Positions 1-6,861 of a stretch of DNA of 64,000 bases are shown in pieces (within the stretch, counting starts at the first letter, position 1; each line of letters starts with the position of its first letter). Made by a program: the position numbers and the translations under genes. Below the pieces are notes generated by a model, which saw only the letters and a program-made list of their open reading frames with translations, made no database searches and had not been told where the DNA came from. This stretch comes from Saccharothrix deserti (lineage in GTDB: Bacteria; Actinomycetota; Actinomycetes; Mycobacteriales; Pseudonocardiaceae). The stretch is from NCBI RefSeq assembly GCF_009769385.1, contig NZ_ML775963.1, positions 109,074 through 173,073 of the forward strand, given 5' to 3'.

Positions 1-120
1 GTCCACGACGGCCCGTAACGCGCGGTCCAGGTAAACCTGCCGATCCCGACCGCCGGCGCTGGAACCCACGATGTCCAACCGCAGCACGCTGCGGTCCAGT
101 GCAAGTGATGAACGTGTCAC
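1..120 (-). CDS. Partial protein, N-terminal 40 codons only
   Basis: Only the first 40 codons are inside the window; the rest lies beyond base 1. The GTG start at 118-120 is supported by a GGAGAG Shine-Dalgarno motif about 6 bases upstream on the minus strand. The visible protein begins VTRSSLALDRSVLRLDIVGS and continues with a Tyr-Leu-x-Arg-Ala-Leu-Arg stretch. The 'L-x-x-D-I-x-G-x-S ... Y-L-x-x-A-L' pattern recalls the start of actinobacterial class III nucleotide-cyclase-like domains, but 40 residues are too few to assign a function. Confidence 0.6.
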   Translation of the reverse strand, partial: MTRSSLALDRSVLRLDIVGSSAGGRDRQVYLDRALRAVVD

Positions 121-719
121 GATGTCTCTCCGGGAGCGTGGAGTCTGGTGGCTCATCCCGTGATGGGTTTTCCGTAGTTCTGCGGTGAATCGGGCCGAAT
201 TCCACTCGAACGGGAAAGCCTGTCCGCCGCCAGACGTGAAGAACTGTTCGAATTCCACTCGGCCAGACGTGCGCGCACGCTACGCAGACCGACACCAGTG
301 CCGATCCCCGCACTTCAGCCAAGCCGGGTTTCACTCGATTGGGTGACACCTTGCCGTGCGAACGACACAATTTCCAGTTACCGGGGCGTAAGGCTCCCAC
401 GTGTCGACGAACGGCATCCGGAATTCAGCCGGCACGAACTGCCGGGCAGTACACCCGAACCACAACCCACAACGAGAAACAAAAGCCCACAACCGCAATT
501 CGGCACACGACAAGCCCTCACAAAAGCCGAACACGAGGGATTCTTCGGGTTATTCCGAGCACCATCACCCGCGCGGGGGATTTGCGCCAAACGCAACCGC
601 ATACGGATGGGGGTCCGGGGACGAAGCCCGCCGGGCGGGGCGTGGGGGTTGCACCCCCGGAAACACAACGGAGCGAGCCGGTTCGCGCTTTCCGCGAACA
701 CAACTCGCCCCGAGTGGAG
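121..719. other. Gene-free, lower-GC stretch between partial gene and tRNA-Ala
   Basis: About 600 bases with no convincing gene: open frames here have no ribosome binding site and no recognisable product. The stretch 300-560 is visibly richer in A (repeated CACAA, ACAAAAGC words) than the flanks. It contains a short direct duplication (bases 196-271). A GC hairpin at 644-658 (GGGGGT, 3-base loop, ACCCCC) lies downstream of tRNA-Ala on its transcribed strand and could end that transcript. The composition hints at foreign or decayed DNA beside a tRNA, but no integrase or matching attachment repeat is present. Confidence 0.55.
196..271. repeat. Short imperfect tandem duplication
   Basis: The word CGAATTCCACTCG occurs at 196-208 and again at 249-261. 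Each copy is followed by CCAGACGTG (230-238 and 263-271). The second unit lacks about 20 bases found between the two words in the first unit, so it looks like a duplication with an internal deletion. No gene is associated with it. Confidence 0.6.
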
Positions 720-792
720 TGGAGCTGAGGGGAATCGAACCCCTGACCTACTCGATGCGAACGAGTCGCGCTACCAACTGCGCTACAGCCCC
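720..792 (-). tRNA. tRNA-Ala (anticodon CGC)
   Basis: The minus strand folds as a 73-base cloverleaf. The acceptor stem GGGGCTG pairs with CAGCTCC (one G-T pair), the D arm contains AGTTGGTA, the anticodon stem ACTCG/CGAGT encloses the loop TTCGCAT, and the T arm AGGGG/CCCCT encloses TTCGATT. The anticodon CGC reads the Ala codon GCG. The discriminator base is A, as usual for tRNA-Ala. CCA is not encoded. Confidence 0.96.
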
Positions 793-867
793 ATGTTCAG
801 TTGTCCGTGCTTCCGTCTTGCGGGAGGAAGCATATCAGTAGCCGGGGGGTGGTTTTGCCACCCCCCT

Positions 868-1575
868 CTACTCGCCTACCGCCCGTCGGTACGGGAGCGC
901 CTCGGGGCCGTCGAGCTCCACGAACACCGGGTCTTCGTCGTCGGCGTCCACCACGACGGTGCCGGGGCGGACGTGGTGCTGGAACCTCGGCTGCGGCGCC
1001 AAGCCGCCCTGGTCACGGGCCGTCTCACCCTCGTGCGAGGACACGGACGGCGGCGCGACGACGGCGTGCGGCTGCGCCTCGCCCGCCTGCCGCACGGGGC
1101 GGCGTCGGGTCTGGCCGAGCCGGGACAGCCGGCGCGCGCGGATGTCCTCCTCGATCCGCACCTGGCGGCGCAGGTACCCGAGGTAGGAGACGAGCGTCAC
1201 GTCGACGGCCGCGTGGCCCCACCACGCCAACGGGTAGAGCACGCCCGCGACGACACCGGTGACGAGGGCCGCCAGCAGCAGCATCCCGACGACGCGGCGG
1301 CGGAACGCGTACTTCGCCTGGGCGACGATCGCCGCGGTCTCCGGGTCGTAGCCACCGCGTCCCGGGCGGAACGGCCGGGGCCGGACGAACACGTCGTCCA
1401 CGTCCGGCTCGTCGTAGTCGTCGTACTCCTCGAACTCCGCGTCGACCTCGGGCATGGCGTCGTACTCCTCCTCCATGCTGCCGCGCGACGTGTCGGCGCG
1501 CTTGCGCGCGACCAACGGCACGAGGACGACCAACCAGGCCACGACCAGTCCCACGACGATCAGCGAGCTCGGCAT
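868..1575 (-). CDS. glpR: Membrane divisome protein GlpR/SepX family
   Basis: A 235-residue membrane protein of the actinobacterial GlpR (SepX) family, the membrane receptor that anchors the gephyrin-like protein Glp at the division site in corynebacteria and its counterpart in Streptomyces. Residues 1-22 form an N-terminal membrane segment (MPSSLIVVGLVVAWLVVLVP), followed by a basic VARKR stop. A very acidic stretch rich in E, D and Y lies at about 35-65, a hydrophobic pair at about 95-140, and a Pro/Arg-rich tail follows. ATG at 1575 is preferred over the GTG nine bases upstream because GGGGAGG then sits at proper spacing. It is on the same strand as the rimJ-like gene and glp, matching mycobacterial Rv0996-Rv0994. 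Assignment rests on gene order and the N-terminal motif. Confidence 0.85.
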   Translation of the reverse strand: MPSSLIVVGLVVAWLVVLVPLVARKRADTSRGSMEEEYDAMPEVDAEFEEYDDYDEPDVDDVFVRPRPFRPGRGGYDPETAAIVAQAKYAFRRRVVGMLLLAALVTGVVAGVLYPLAWWGHAAVDVTLVSYLGYLRRQVRIEEDIRARRLSRLGQTRRRPVRQAGEAQPHAVVAPPSVSSHEGETARDQGGLAPQPRFQHHVRPGTVVVDADDEDPVFVELDGPEALPYRRAVGE

Positions 1576-1734
1576 CCCCGTCACCTCCCCCTAACCCCGC
1601 GGCGCGCTCGGTGCACACGCCACGCTAGTCACAACAGTCACACCTGTGTCGGAGGCACGCCGACTGGCGTACGTACCAAAGTGTGGTGTATCACCCACTT
1701 TCGGGTGACCCGATTAAGCCACACAGCCCGAGGA

Positions 1735-2391
1735 TCAGGCTGTTCGGGCGTATCCCTGTGCGACCAGTCGGCGTACCAATCCCTCCGGAGAAGCCTCTTC
1801 GGCCGTCATCGCGAAGCACAGGTGGTCACGCCAGTCGCCCGCCACGTCGAGGTACCGGAGGAACAGCCCTTCCTCGCGGAAACCGGCCTTGGCGAGCACC
1901 CGGAGGCTGGCCAGGTTCTCCGGCCGGACGGTCGCCTCCAGCCGGTGCAGGCCGCCCTCGCCGAAGCAGTGGTCGACCACGAGGGCGAGCGCCGCCGTGG
2001 CCACGCCGCCGCGCGCCCGGTCGGCCGCCACCCAGTAGCCGACCCACGCCGAGCGCAGCGAGCCGCGCACGATGTTGCCCACGGTGATCTGCCCGGCCAG
2101 CGCGCCGTCCACGGTGATCACGAACGGCAGCGCGTGGCCGCGCCGGGCCAGGGACTTGAGCGACGACCACTGCGCGGGCCAGGCCAGCGCCGCGTTGCGC
2201 TCGTGCCAGCCCTCGACCGCGGTGGGTTCCCAGTCCTCCAGGTACGCCCGGTCACGCAGCCTGGTCCGCGACCACGCGGACGCGTCGAGCAGCTTCGGCG
2301 GGCGCAGCGCCACCAGACCGGCGGCGACCCGCAGCGGTCCGAGCCGCGCGGGCCAGCCGGGGTGTCGACCGCCTTCCCACGCGAGACTCAT
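1735..2391 (-). CDS. GNAT N-acetyltransferase, RimJ-like
   Basis: A 218-residue GNAT acetyltransferase of the RimJ/RimL type, predicted to transfer acetyl from acetyl-CoA to an amine. The first 60 residues hold the RimJ-like approach region (LRPPKLLDASAWSRTRLRDR). The core covers about 85-200, with VGYWVAADRARGGVATAAL as the acetyl-CoA loop in degenerate form and ENLASLRVLAKAGFREEG as the usual C-terminal strand-helix motif. The gene sits between glp and glpR on the same strand, as the mycobacterial rimJ homologue Rv0995 does. The substrate cannot be told from sequence; a ribosomal or divisome protein N-terminus is possible. Confidence 0.85.
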   Translation of the reverse strand: MSLAWEGGRHPGWPARLGPLRVAAGLVALRPPKLLDASAWSRTRLRDRAYLEDWEPTAVEGWHERNAALAWPAQWSSLKSLARRGHALPFVITVDGALAGQITVGNIVRGSLRSAWVGYWVAADRARGGVATAALALVVDHCFGEGGLHRLEATVRPENLASLRVLAKAGFREEGLFLRYLDVAGDWRDHLCFAMTAEEASPEGLVRRLVAQGYARTA

Positions 2392-2425
2392 CCAACCCCA
2401 CCGAGTTCCGATCCTTCTTGGGTCT

Positions 2426-3664
2426 TCATCCTCTTTGGGCGAGGAAGCTGACCATGACCTCTTCGCCGACCGACACGTCCGTCACGTCCTCGTCGACCAT
2501 GATCAGGCAGTTCGCCTCGGCCAACGACGCCAGCAAGTGCGACCCGGAAGTACCCAGCGGCTGCACCAGGTACTCGCCGTTGTCCGCGTCGCGCAGCAGC
2601 TGGCCGCGCAGGTAGCCGCGCCGCCCCTTGGTCGAGGTCAGCGGCGACAGCAGCCGCGCGCTGACCGCCCGCCGGTACGGGTTGCGCTTGCCCAGCGCGG
2701 CCCGGATCAGCGGGCGCACCAGCACTTCGAAAACGACGAGCGCGCTCATCGGGTTCGCGGGCAGCAGGAACGTCGGCACGGCGTCCGGCCCGAGCCGGCC
2801 GAAGCCCTGCACCGAGCCGGGGTGCATGGCCACGCGGGTCACGTCGACGTCGCCGAGATCGGCCAGCGCGGCACGCACCTCGTCGCCGATGACGCCCCCG
2901 ACGCCACCCGCGACGACCACGATCTCCGACAGCAGGAGCCTGCCCTCGACGACCTCGCGCATCCGGCGCGGGTCCGACGACTGGATGCCGACCCGGCTGA
3001 CCTCGGCGCCCGCGTCCCGCGCGGCGGCGGCCAGCGCGTAGGAGTTGACGTCGTAGACCTGCCCCTGGCCGGGGGTGCGGTCGACGTCGACCAGCTCCTC
3101 GCCGATCGAGATCACCGACACCCGCGGCCGGGGGTGGACCAGCACCTTGTTCCGGCCGACCGCGGCGAGCAGGCCGACCTGGGCGGCGCCGATGGACGCG
3201 CCGCGGCGCACCGCGACGTCACCGGTCTGCACGTCCTCGCCGGTGCGCCGCACGTACGCCGCGGACGGCACGGAACGCTGGACGGTCACCTTCGCCGGGT
3301 GCCCGTCGCTGTCGCCCCGGTCGGTGTAGGCCAAGGGCACCACGGCGTCGGCCAGGGTGGGCAGCGGCGCGCCGGTCGCGACCCGGACCGCCTGACCGGG
3401 CTGCAACCGTCTCGGCTGGCGCGATCCGGCGGGGATCTCGCCGACCACGGGGAGCGTGACCGGTTCCTCGTTGGCGGCCTGCACGTCGACGCTGCGCACG
3501 GCGTAGCCGTCGACCGCCGCCTGGTCGAAACCGGGCAACGCGCGCTCGGCGACGACCTCCTCGGCGCAGAGCAGGCCCTGCGACTCGGAGATCGCCACCC
3601 GCACGGGGGCGGGCCGCACGGCGGCGGCGACCACCCTGGCGAGCTGCTCGTCCACTGACCTCAT
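2426..3664 (-). CDS. glp: Gephyrin-like molybdotransferase Glp (MoeA family)
   Basis: A 412-residue MoeA/gephyrin-E-domain protein. MoeA inserts molybdate into adenylylated molybdopterin in the cytoplasm; the actinobacterial paralogue Glp also works in cell division with GlpR, encoded two genes downstream. Conserved pieces are VDGYAVR at 51-57, TGAPLP followed by ADAVV near 105-115, GGVGGVIGD, and LPANPMSA from residue 301. MoeA normally reads LPGNPxSA, so an Ala replaces the Gly here. ATG at 3664 has GAGGG about 9 bases upstream. galU lies 14 bases upstream of this start on the same strand. A moonlighting division role is inferred from the glpR neighbour; catalytic competence is untested. 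Confidence 0.87.
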   Translation of the reverse strand: MRSVDEQLARVVAAAVRPAPVRVAISESQGLLCAEEVVAERALPGFDQAAVDGYAVRSVDVQAANEEPVTLPVVGEIPAGSRQPRRLQPGQAVRVATGAPLPTLADAVVPLAYTDRGDSDGHPAKVTVQRSVPSAAYVRRTGEDVQTGDVAVRRGASIGAAQVGLLAAVGRNKVLVHPRPRVSVISIGEELVDVDRTPGQGQVYDVNSYALAAAARDAGAEVSRVGIQSSDPRRMREVVEGRLLLSEIVVVAGGVGGVIGDEVRAALADLGDVDVTRVAMHPGSVQGFGRLGPDAVPTFLLPANPMSALVVFEVLVRPLIRAALGKRNPYRRAVSARLLSPLTSTKGRRGYLRGQLLRDADNGEYLVQPLGTSGSHLLASLAEANCLIMVDEDVTDVSVGEEVMVSFLAQRG

Positions 3665-3678
3665 GTGTTGACCCTCGT

Positions 3679-4560
3679 TCAGGCGTTGCCGAGGCGTTCC
3701 CGCAACCACTCCCGCAGCTCGGGCCCGTAGTCCGGGTGCTCGAGTGCGAAGTCAACCGCAGCTTTGAGGAATCCACCCGGATTCCCCAGGTCGTGTCGCC
3801 CACCGCGGTGGACGACGACGTGCACCGGGTGGCCCTCCTTGATCAGCAGCGCGATGGCGTCGGTGAGCTGGAGCTCGCCGCCCGCGCCCAGCGTGATGCG
3901 CTTGAGGGCGTCGAAGATCGCCCGGTCGAGGAGGTAGCGGCCGGCCGCGGCGAACGTGGACGGCGCGTCCTCGGGCTTCGGCTTCTCGACCATGCCGACG
4001 ACCCGCTTGACGTCGTCGTCACCGGTGTCCCTGACGTCGAAGACGCCGTAGGCGGAGATCTGGTCCCTGGGGATGTCGAACGCGCACAGCACGCTGCCGC
4101 CGTGCTTCTCGCGGACCGCGGCCATCGTCTTGAGCACGCCGGTGGGCAGCACGAGGTCGTCCGGCAGGAGGACGGCGACGGCCTCGTCCGCGCCGGTCAG
4201 GTTGCCCTCGGCGCAGCCGACCGCGTGGCCCAGGCCCAGGGCCTTGTCCTGGATGGCGGTCTCCACGGTGAGCAGGTTCTGGGCGCGGCGGACCTTGGCG
4301 ACCAGGTCGGTCTTGCCGCGTCCTTCGAGCGTCGCCTCCAGCTCCGGCTGCGGGCGGAAGTACTCGGCCACCGCGTCCTTGCCGGGCGAGGTCACGATCA
4401 CGAGCCTCGTCGCGCCCGCTTCGGCGGCTTCGGTCGCGACGAGTTCGATGCCAGGGGTGTCGACGACCGGCAACAGCTCCTTGGGCACCGCTTTGGTGGT
4501 CGGGAGGAAGCGCGTGCCCAGGCCTGCCGCCGGCACGATTGCTGTCTGGAAGGCGCTCAT
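3679..4560 (-). CDS. galU: UTP-glucose-1-phosphate uridylyltransferase
   Basis: A 293-residue nucleotidyltransferase that makes UDP-glucose from glucose-1-phosphate and UTP, feeding trehalose, cell-wall glycan and galactose metabolism. The N-terminal pyrophosphorylase signature is clear (PAAGLGTRFLPTTKAVPKEL, residues about 8-27). VVEKPKPE-type and GGRHDLGNPGGFL motifs follow further along. Length matches bacterial GalU. The frame stays open far upstream, but ATG at 4560 is the only start aligned with the family N-terminus; the extension is a Pro/Arg/Thr-rich shadow of the opposite gene. The gene diverges from the folate cyclo-ligase at 4599, leaving only 38 bases for both promoters. Confidence 0.95.
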   Translation of the reverse strand: MSAFQTAIVPAAGLGTRFLPTTKAVPKELLPVVDTPGIELVATEAAEAGATRLVIVTSPGKDAVAEYFRPQPELEATLEGRGKTDLVAKVRRAQNLLTVETAIQDKALGLGHAVGCAEGNLTGADEAVAVLLPDDLVLPTGVLKTMAAVREKHGGSVLCAFDIPRDQISAYGVFDVRDTGDDDVKRVVGMVEKPKPEDAPSTFAAAGRYLLDRAIFDALKRITLGAGGELQLTDAIALLIKEGHPVHVVVHRGGRHDLGNPGGFLKAAVDFALEHPDYGPELREWLRERLGNA

Positions 4561-4598
4561 GGGCTGCGAGCGTAACGGCGCGCTTAGGGTGACCAGCC

Positions 4599-5162
4599 AT
4601 GACGTCCGGTGAACGTAATCGGAAGACAACGCTGCGCACACGGTTGCGGGCCGCGCGGCGCGGCGGCGTCGTGCCGGGGATGTCGGCCGAAGTGCTGCTC
4701 GCCGTTGCGGCTTTCGGCGTTTCGCCTGGTGACACCGTGTGCGCGTACGTCGCGTCGGCATCGGAGCCGGGGTCGTTGGAGATGCTGGAGGCGCTGCGGT
4801 CGCACGGGTTGCGGGTGCTGCTGCCGGTGGTCGTCGGGGACGAGTTGGACTGGGCGGTGTACGAGGGGGAGTTGCGGCCGGGCGCGTTCGGGCTGCGGGA
4901 GCCGGTGGGGCCGTTGCTGGGTGCGGCGGCGGTCGGGTCGGCGGCGTTGGTGCTGGTGCCGGCGTTGGCGGTCGATCACGCCGGGGTGCGGCTGGGCAAG
5001 GGCGGCGGCTACTACGACCGCGCGTTGAGGTTGTCCACAGGTCCGCTGGTGGCCCTTGTGCGGGATGAGGAGTTCGTGCCGTCTTTGCCGGCCGAACCGC
5101 ACGATGTCCGGATGGATGCGGTGTTGACGCCCGGATCGGGCTTGGTTCGCCTGCCGTTGTGA
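4599..5162 (+). CDS. 5-formyltetrahydrofolate cyclo-ligase
   Basis: A 187-residue enzyme that converts 5-formyl-THF to 5,10-methenyl-THF using ATP in cytoplasmic one-carbon metabolism. The basic N-terminus (RKTTLRTRLRAARR) provides phosphate contacts. The family signature RLGKGGGYYDR is at about 129-139, and VRMDAVLTP near the end matches the usual H-D-x-x-x-D-x-x-x-T region. It is the counterpart of mycobacterial Rv0992c, lying between galU and the ruc homologue exactly as there. Base 5031-5039 within it is a TTGTCCACA (DnaA-box-like) word. It ends just before a hairpin at 5180-5204. Confidence 0.93.
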   Translation: MTSGERNRKTTLRTRLRAARRGGVVPGMSAEVLLAVAAFGVSPGDTVCAYVASASEPGSLEMLEALRSHGLRVLLPVVVGDELDWAVYEGELRPGAFGLREPVGPLLGAAAVGSAALVLVPALAVDHAGVRLGKGGGYYDRALRLSTGPLVALVRDEEFVPSLPAEPHDVRMDAVLTPGSGLVRLPL

Positions 5163-5179
5163 CGTTGACCTGTGATGTT

Positions 5180-5204
5180 TGCGCCACGTATGCCAGGTGG
5201 CGCA
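5180..5204. terminator. Inverted repeat after the cyclo-ligase gene
   Basis: TGCGCCAC (5180-5187) and GTGGCGCA (5197-5204) form a perfect 8-bp stem with a 9-base loop, 18 bases after the cyclo-ligase stop. There is no T-run. It may end that transcript or be a second operator in front of ruc. Confidence 0.5.
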
Positions 5205-5213
5205 TCATCGTTG

Positions 5214-5240
5214 TTGGCACTCGTGACGGCGGAGTGCCAA
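5214..5240. promoter_or_regulatory. CIRCE element (HrcA operator) upstream of ruc
   Basis: TTGGCACTC (5214-5222), a 9-base spacer (5223-5231) and GAGTGCCAA (5232-5240) form a perfect inverted repeat. The CIRCE consensus is TTAGCACTC-N9-GAGTGCTAA; this copy differs by one symmetric change per arm and keeps the exact spacer length. It ends 23 bases before the ruc start codon, so HrcA would block transcription initiation. Mycobacterial ruc (Rv0991c) is reported to be HrcA-controlled, which fits. Confidence 0.9.
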
Positions 5241-5263
5241 CCAGGACTCGTGGAGGGCCCACC

Positions 5264-5554
5264 GTGCCGACCTACCAGTACGCCTGCACCGAGTGCGACC
5301 ACCGGTTCGACGCGGTGCAGTCCTTCTCGGACTCCGCGCTGACGGAGTGCCCCGAGTGCTCCGGCAAGCTGCGCAAGCTCTACGGCGCGGTCGGCGTCGT
5401 GTTCAAGGGCAGCGGCTTCTACCGCACCGACAGCCGTTCCTCGTCCACGAAGAGCGAGTCTTCGTCTTCTTCCACCAAGAAGAGCGAGTCGACGTCTGCC
5501 GCGTCGTCCTCGTCTTCCACCTCTTCTTCCACTCCGGCCGCCGCCGCGTCCTGA
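5264..5554 (+). CDS. ruc: Ruc-like redox-regulated chaperone (FmdB zinc ribbon with disordered tail)
   Basis: A 96-residue protein with two parts. Residues 1-50 are an FmdB-family zinc ribbon with four cysteines in CxxC pairs (C8, C11 and C29, C32). Residues 55-96 are a low-complexity Ser/Lys/Glu/Thr tail (SSSTKSESSSSSTKKSES). This is the architecture of mycobacterial Rv0991c, named Ruc, a chaperone activated by oxidation that releases zinc, with an unstructured C-terminus. The GTG start has GGAGGG about 6 bases upstream. A CIRCE operator ends 23 bases upstream, implying heat-shock control by HrcA. Gene order also matches mycobacteria (cyclo-ligase, then ruc). Chaperone activity is inferred from the family. 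Confidence 0.9.
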   Translation: MPTYQYACTECDHRFDAVQSFSDSALTECPECSGKLRKLYGAVGVVFKGSGFYRTDSRSSSTKSESSSSSTKKSESTSAASSSSSTSSSTPAAAAS

Positions 5555-5561
5555 GTCGTAG

Positions 5562-5597
5562 TTGTCCACAGCCCCCGAGTTGTCCACAGCTCGGGGG
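5562..5597. terminator. Terminator hairpin after ruc with two DnaA-box-like words
   Basis: CCCCCGAG (5572-5579) pairs with CTCGGGGG (5590-5597) around a 10-base loop. The loop contains TTGTCCACA (5580-5588), and an identical copy lies just outside at 5562-5570. TTGTCCACA is the actinobacterial form of the DnaA box. The hairpin follows the ruc stop by 17 bases and probably ends its transcript. Confidence 0.6.
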
Positions 5598-5640
5598 TTG
5601 GTGCTGTCCCGAGGCCGGGCCGGTCCCTAGCGTCGAGATC

Positions 5641-6150
5641 ATGCTCCTCCACCTCAGAAGGATCCTGGCGGCCCTGCTGGCCCTCGCGGCGCTGGCGCTG
5701 GCCGTGCTGCCGGGCAGCCCGACGGTCGACGTACTCGTAGCCGCCCACGACCTGGCACCGGGCGTACCGCTGACCGCGGAAGACGTCCGCGTGGTCGCCG
5801 TGCCGCCTTCTCTGTCACCCGCCGGGACGGTGTCGGAGGCCGACGCGTTGGGCCGCGGGTTGGTGGGCGCGGCGAGAGCGGGCGAGCCACTGACCGACGC
5901 CCGCTTGGCCCCGATCGACCCCGGGTTGTCGTCGGTGGCCGTGCGACTGGCCGACGCCGGGGTCGTCGGGTTGCTGCGGCCGGGGAGCCGGGTGGACGTC
6001 GTGGGTGCGGAGTCGCACGTCCTGGCGGCGAACGCCTCGGTGGTCGCGGTCCGGGAGGGCGAGGTGGTGGTGATCTCCGCGGACCGCGCGGCGGCCCACC
6101 GGATAGCCGCCGAGTCCTTGGCCAACCCCGTGGCCGTGACCCTGCACTGA
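5641..6150 (+). CDS. SAF-domain protein, CpaB/RcpC-like, membrane anchored
   Basis: A 169-residue protein with one N-terminal membrane anchor or uncleaved signal (about 5-27, ILAALLALAALALAVLP). An SAF domain follows (VLVAAHDLAPGVPLTAEDVR, then GRGLVGAARAGEPLTDARL). SAF domains of this layout occur in CpaB/RcpC, periplasmic parts of Flp/Tad pilus systems. No other Tad gene lies nearby, so the protein is an orphan copy; such orphans are frequent in actinobacteria. The start follows a GTC-AGATC context without a strong ribosome binding site. The exact job is unknown. Confidence 0.75.
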   Translation: MLLHLRRILAALLALAALALAVLPGSPTVDVLVAAHDLAPGVPLTAEDVRVVAVPPSLSPAGTVSEADALGRGLVGAARAGEPLTDARLAPIDPGLSSVAVRLADAGVVGLLRPGSRVDVVGAESHVLAANASVVAVREGEVVVISADRAAAHRIAAESLANPVAVTLH

Positions 6151-6345
6151 CCGCTTCACCCACACCCGGGCAATCCGCGCGGCGCCCCTTCCCGCTCCCG
6201 GCCCGATGACCGCGTCGGCCGTGCCGAGTGTCCGGTCAGGGGCCCGGTGGGTCGCTCGGTCGCGGGCCGGGATCGGGTGCCGGCGAGTTGCGCGCCAACA
6301 GGTGATCGGGGCTGTTTGGCGTCGTGAGCTGGGGGAATGAGGTTG

Positions 6346-6363
6346 TCATCGGTTGACCGATGA
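6346..6363. promoter_or_regulatory. Palindrome upstream of the VOC-sigma operon
   Basis: TCATCGG (6346-6352), TTGA, CCGATGA (6357-6363) form a perfect 7-bp inverted repeat about 80 bases upstream of the VOC start. It sits inside a 291-base gene-free gap (6151-6441) that otherwise shows only GC-rich sequence. It is a candidate operator or weak terminator. Confidence 0.4.
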
Positions 6364-6441
6364 GTTTTCGGCGCGCCTGTCGTTCCACCGGGTACAAGGC
6401 ACTGCAGGGTGGGCCTCGAGCCCTGAATCCAGGAGAGCACC

Positions 6442-6861
6442 GTGGACTGGAAGCTGGAAGTCGTCATCGTCCCCGTGTCCGACGTCGACCGCGCCAAGGC
6501 CTTCTACGCCGACACCCTCGGCTTCAACGTCGACGTCGACCACCGCGCGGGCGACTCGTTCCGCGTCGTCCAGGTCACGCCGCCCGGCTCGGCGTGCTCA
6601 CTCACCTTCGGCACGGGGCTGGGCAACAGCGGTGCGCCGGGCACGCTGAAGGGCTGCCACTTCGTCGTCCCCGACATCAAGGCCGCCCACGCCCACCTCG
6701 AAGCGAACGGCGTCGCCAACAGTGGTCCGCAGCACTTCCAGGACGGCGTGATGACGCCCGGCCCCGACCCGGAGGACCGCGACTACGGCTCCTACATCTT
6801 CTTCGACGACCCGGACGGCAACTCGTGGGCCGTCCAGCAGGTCAAGCAGTCCGTCCGATGA
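6442..6861 (+). CDS. VOC (glyoxalase/bleomycin-resistance) family protein
   Basis: A 139-residue vicinal-oxygen-chelate protein. It has one N-terminal beta-alpha-beta-beta-beta module (VVIVPVSDVDRAKAFYADTL) and a second ending in FFDDPDGNSWAVQQV, the usual C-terminal strand of this family. Such proteins bind small hydrophobic ligands or isomerise and cleave them at a metal centre; the substrate cannot be predicted. The GTG start has GGAGAG upstream. Its stop overlaps the start of the downstream ECF sigma factor (ATGA), so the two are translationally coupled and likely work in one response. Confidence 0.85.
   Translation: MDWKLEVVIVPVSDVDRAKAFYADTLGFNVDVDHRAGDSFRVVQVTPPGSACSLTFGTGLGNSGAPGTLKGCHFVVPDIKAAHAHLEANGVANSGPQHFQDGVMTPGPDPEDRDYGSYIFFDDPDGNSWAVQQVKQSVR

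Noticed and set aside
194..262. T-arm-like TTCGAATTCC words as attachment site of an integrated element
   Set aside because: The real T arm of the adjacent tRNA-Ala has TTCGATT and lies on the other strand, so the words are not direct repeats of the tRNA end; no integrase is present.
298..2451. A 717-codon plus-strand open frame
   Set aside because: It crosses tRNA-Ala and runs antisense to glpR and the acetyltransferase gene, has no ribosome binding site and an Arg/His/Pro-rich composition typical of GC-rich shadow frames.
4561..5262. N-terminal extension of galU by 234 codons
   Set aside because: The extension is Pro/Arg/Thr-rich, lies antisense to the cyclo-ligase gene and ruc promoter, and the family N-terminus starts exactly at the ATG at 4560.
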